A stretch of DNA of 8,371 nucleotides from Gammaproteobacteria bacterium. GTDB taxonomy: Bacteria; Pseudomonadota; Gammaproteobacteria; SZUA-229. The stretch covers positions 1 through 8,371 of the forward strand of contig DRLE01000219.1 of NCBI GenBank assembly GCA_011051475.1. Direction: 5' to 3'. Positions 5,888 through 8,371 of the stretch are shown here, piece after piece. Under the pieces are notes generated by a model, which ran no database searches, was not told the DNA's origin, and saw nothing but the letters and a program-made list of their open reading frames with translations. The translations under genes and the position numbers were made by a program. Numbering within the stretch: position 1 is the stretch's first letter; every line of letters starts with the position of its first letter.

Positions 5888-6865
5888 ATGTCAACACACA
5901 GCGATACAACAAGCCCGAGCCGGCCCGTACGGCAAAATGCCAGAGAGCTGATTATCAGTGAACAGCAGGCCGGTCAGCGTATCGACAATTTTCTGGTCAA
6001 ACATCTGAAGGGCATACCACGCAGCCATATTTACCGCCTGTTGCGCAGCGGCCAGGTGCGGGTCAACAGTGGCCGCAAAAAAGCCCATTACAAGCTGCAG
6101 GCCGGCGACCGGCTGCGTATCCCGCCGGTACGCGTAAACGACGACGCAGACGCGGATATTCCGCCGGGCCTGCTGCAACGCCTGGAAAACAGTATTATTT
6201 ATGAGGACGAAAACCTGCTGGCGCTTAACAAGCCATCGGGCATTGCCGTGCACAAGGGCAGTGGCCTGCGCTTTGGCGTCATCGAAGCCCTGCGCCAGAT
6301 ACGTCCACAGGAAACCCTGGAACTGGTTCACCGCCTTGACCGCGATACCAGCGGCTGTCTGCTGCTGGCAAAAAACCGCGACAGCCTTGCCGAACTGCAC
6401 GCCCTGCTGCGCCAGGAGAAAAGCATTCATATCGAAAAGACCTACCTGGCCCTGGTGGCGGGCCGCTGGCGCGGCGGCGACAGGACAGTCGATGCCCCGC
6501 TGAGCAAGATCAAACGCGGCGGGGAGCACATGGTGGAGGTCGATAAAAACGGCGATCGCGCCATCAGCCATTTTCACCCGCTAGAAGTTTTTGAGCATAA
6601 TGATCTCGACTGCAGCCTGATGCAAATACGCATTGAAACCGGTCGCACCCACCAGATACGCGTGCATGCCCTGTCCTGCGGCCATCCCCTGGCCGGTGAC
6701 AGCAAGTATGGCGACAAGGTGGCTAACCGGCAGTTTCGCGAAGCCGGCCTGAAACGTCTGTTTTTGCATGCACAAAGCTTGTATTTGCCCCTGGACACCC
6801 CCATTAGCATCGAAGCGCCATTGAGTGACGAGCTCACGGCTTTTCTGGATAACCTGAAGACCTGA
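5888..6865 (+). CDS. rluC: 23S rRNA pseudouridine synthase C
   Basis: RluC isomerises uridines 955, 2504 and 2580 (E. coli numbering) of 23S rRNA to pseudouridine. The 325-residue protein (E. coli 319) has an N-terminal S4 RNA-binding domain (about 28-85: AGQRIDNFLVKHLKGIPRSH ... RVNSGRKKAHYKLQAGD ... RIPPVRV), then the RluA-type catalytic domain with LALNKPSGIAVHKGSGLRFG (111-130) and HRLDRDTSG (148-156), in which D151 is the catalytic aspartate. GRTHQIRVH and GDSKYGD close the active-site fold. The S4 domain and the IPPVRV and GSGLxFGVIEALR signatures favour RluC over RluA or RluD. Divergence from rne matches E. coli. No good SD precedes the ATG; the next in-frame Met is too far in. The stop overlaps the start of the HAD gene (TGATG), so the two are probably co-translated. 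Confidence 0.95.
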   Translation: MSTHSDTTSPSRPVRQNARELIISEQQAGQRIDNFLVKHLKGIPRSHIYRLLRSGQVRVNSGRKKAHYKLQAGDRLRIPPVRVNDDADADIPPGLLQRLENSIIYEDENLLALNKPSGIAVHKGSGLRFGVIEALRQIRPQETLELVHRLDRDTSGCLLLAKNRDSLAELHALLRQEKSIHIEKTYLALVAGRWRGGDRTVDAPLSKIKRGGEHMVEVDKNGDRAISHFHPLEVFEHNDLDCSLMQIRIETGRTHQIRVHALSCGHPLAGDSKYGDKVANRQFREAGLKRLFLHAQSLYLPLDTPISIEAPLSDELTAFLDNLKT

Positions 6866-7554
6866 TGAAACAGTTTCCCCTGCTTGTATTCGACTGGGAC
6901 GGCACCCTGGTCGATTCCATTGATCGCATTGTCAGCAGCCTGCAATATGCCAGCCGTGAAGCGGTCGGCATCGATGTCAGCGAACAGCAGGCGCGTGACG
7001 TGATCGGCCTCGGCCTGAGAGAGGCCATTGCCAGACTGCATCCCGAACTTGCAGAAGCCGGCAATGCTGCGGATCAGTCAGCAGACCCTGTCCTCATCGA
7101 AAAAATTGCCGAGGCCTATCGCCAGCACTATCTTTTTGAAAATACCGTACCCGCACCGTTGTTTGCAGGTGTCCGCGAACTGCTGGAAGAGCTGCGTGCA
7201 GAGGGTTACCAACTGGCGGTTTCCACCGGCAAGAGCCGGCGCGGTCTGGAGCAGTCCCTGACGGAACATGACATGACCGGTTATTTTTCGGACATCCGCT
7301 GCGCCAGCGATCACCAGTCAAAACCGCATCCGGAAATGCTGCATAAAATCCTGCAGAAACTGAACTTTTCTGCGGATAAAACACTCATGATTGGTGACAG
7401 TGAACATGATATGAAAATGGCCAATAACGCGGGTATCGCCTGTATCGGTGTTACCCATGGCGTACACTCCAGCGACATCCTGCAGCAGTTCAAGCCGCTG
7501 GCCTGCCTGGACGATATTACAGATTTATCCCGTTATTTGAGCCATAATCACTGA
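6865..7554 (+). CDS. HAD-IA family phosphatase (phosphoglycolate phosphatase-like)
   Basis: HAD-superfamily hydrolases use an aspartyl-phosphate intermediate to dephosphorylate small metabolites. The 229 residues carry all four motifs: I, D10-W-D12-G-T (nucleophile D10, acid/base D12); II, S120/T121 in AVSTGKS; III, K153 in SKPHPEM; IV, D178 and D182 in IGDSEHDM. The helical cap between motifs I and II (about 18-90) marks subclass IA, close to Gph and beta-phosphoglucomutase-like proteins. The substrate cannot be told from sequence. The ATG overlaps the rluC TGA by one base, indicating translational coupling. From memory a HAD hydrolase followed by an SppA-like peptidase also lies after rluC in pseudomonads, so this is a conserved cluster rather than an acquired gene. 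Confidence 0.93.
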   Translation: MKQFPLLVFDWDGTLVDSIDRIVSSLQYASREAVGIDVSEQQARDVIGLGLREAIARLHPELAEAGNAADQSADPVLIEKIAEAYRQHYLFENTVPAPLFAGVRELLEELRAEGYQLAVSTGKSRRGLEQSLTEHDMTGYFSDIRCASDHQSKPHPEMLHKILQKLNFSADKTLMIGDSEHDMKMANNAGIACIGVTHGVHSSDILQQFKPLACLDDITDLSRYLSHNH

Positions 7555-7615
7555 AGAAAGACAAATACCCTGTTTTAAAATACCCCCTACACAACACACT
7601 ATCCGGAAACCGCTT

Positions 7616-8371
7616 ATGAACGACAACAAGCCATCCTGGGAAAAGGAAGTCATTACCAGCCTGGCCGAGGCCAGCCTGAAGGAACAGCGCCGCTCACGCC
7701 GCTGGGGCATCTTTTTCAAACTGCTCACCTTTATCTACATCGGCGCGGTAATCTTTATGCTGGGCAACAGCGATATTACCTCGCCGGTCAGCGCCAGCGG
7801 CAAACACACCGCCCTGGTCGAGCTCAATGGCGTTATAGCCGATGATACCGAGGCCAGCGCCGACCGCATCGTTACCGCGCTGCGCAGCGCGTTTGACGAT
7901 GAAAACAGCGCCGGTGTTATCCTGCGCATCAACAGCCCGGGTGGTTCACCGGTACAGTCCGGCTATATCTACGATGAAATCCGGCGCCTGCGCGAGGAAA
8001 ATCCGGACACGCCACTGTATGCCGTGGTCACCGACATCTGCGCCTCGGGGGGTTACTATATTGCTTCGGCTGCCGACAGGATCTACGCCGACAAGGCCAG
8101 TATTGTCGGTTCCATCGGCGTGCGCATGGACAACTTCGGCTTTGTCGAAGCCATCAAGAAACTGGGCATCGAACGGCGCACCCTGACCGCCGGTGAAAAC
8201 AAGGCCCTGCTCGACCCCTTCCTGCCGGAAAACGAGAAGACCAAGGCGCACATGCAGAATATGCTGACCGAGATTCACCAGCAGTTTATCATCTCGGTCA
8301 AACGGGGCCGGGGCGACCGCCTCGATACCAGCACCGAAGGGCTTTTCTCCGGCCTGGTCTGGACCGGCGAA
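7616..8371 (+). CDS. sppA: S49-family signal peptide peptidase (partial, 3' end outside window)
   Basis: S49 peptidases use a Ser-Lys dyad to degrade leftover signal peptides or membrane protein fragments at the inner membrane. The 252 residues present start MNDNKPSWEKEVI. A basic stretch (KEQRRSRR, 22-29) precedes one membrane segment at about 31-50 (WGIFFKLLTFIYIGAVIFML), consistent with an N-in, periplasm-facing anchor. The protease domain follows: INSPGGSP (105-112), nucleophile S144 in ICASGGYYIA, SIVGSIGVRMDN (162-173), and the likely general base K196 in ENKALLDPF. A single protease domain so close to the N-terminus suggests the short SppA/SohB-like form, not the duplicated 67-kDa E. 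coli SppA, although the C-terminus is unseen. GGAAA 6 bases upstream is a weak SD. The 61-nt gap after the HAD gene shows no terminator, so rluC-HAD-sppA may be one operon. Confidence 0.93.
   Translation, partial: MNDNKPSWEKEVITSLAEASLKEQRRSRRWGIFFKLLTFIYIGAVIFMLGNSDITSPVSASGKHTALVELNGVIADDTEASADRIVTALRSAFDDENSAGVILRINSPGGSPVQSGYIYDEIRRLREENPDTPLYAVVTDICASGGYYIASAADRIYADKASIVGSIGVRMDNFGFVEAIKKLGIERRTLTAGENKALLDPFLPENEKTKAHMQNMLTEIHQQFIISVKRGRGDRLDTSTEGLFSGLVWTGE

Noticed and set aside
5891..6577. 228-residue minus-strand open frame antisense to rluC
   Set aside because: Shadow of rluC, with no recognisable domain or start signal.

Overview
The window looks like chromosomal housekeeping DNA from a gammaproteobacterium outside the enterics. 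The proteins resemble enteric and pseudomonad homologues. The divergent rne/rluC pair is a classic gammaproteobacterial arrangement, and rluC - HAD hydrolase - S49 peptidase is, from memory, also the pseudomonad order. Wobble positions are GC-rich. Three intergenic gaps are filled with long perfect or near-perfect inverted repeats of kinds that, from memory, are widely scattered in environmental (often sulfur-oxidising) gammaproteobacteria. The genus cannot be fixed from sequence alone.

Layout, left to right. Bases 1-257 (minus) are the 5' part of rpsF (ribosomal protein S6), with an SD, a leader and a sigma70-type promoter whose -35 lies inside a repeat. Bases 361-480 are a composite inverted repeat with heptad-built arms. 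Bases 486-1883 (minus) are cysS (cysteinyl-tRNA synthetase). Bases 1884-2244 are noncoding and hold a 13-bp-arm palindrome plus a nested palindrome with 30-bp perfect outer arms. Bases 2245-2712 (plus) are a low-molecular-weight protein-tyrosine phosphatase. Bases 2722-2818 are a second palindrome of the same outer-arm family, in the convergent gap. Bases 2834-5293 (minus) are rne (RNase E). Bases 5294-5887 are a 594-nt divergent control region with a probable long structured rne leader and overlapping back-to-back promoter candidates. Bases 5888-6865 (plus) are rluC, 6865-7554 (plus) a HAD-IA phosphatase overlapping it by 1 nt, and 7616-8371 (plus) the 5' part of an S49 signal-peptide-peptidase-like gene cut by the window end.

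Functional theme: translation and RNA metabolism (S6, CysRS, RNase E, 23S pseudouridine synthase) plus phosphatases and a membrane peptidase. No CRISPR, prophage, transposase, toxin-antitoxin or defence system is visible. The part worth a second look is the noncoding DNA: three nested palindromes whose arms are themselves short tandem units (7-mers or 9-mers) and whose loops carry different inner hairpins, and the rne leader, where the only SD-like bases are in a stem.
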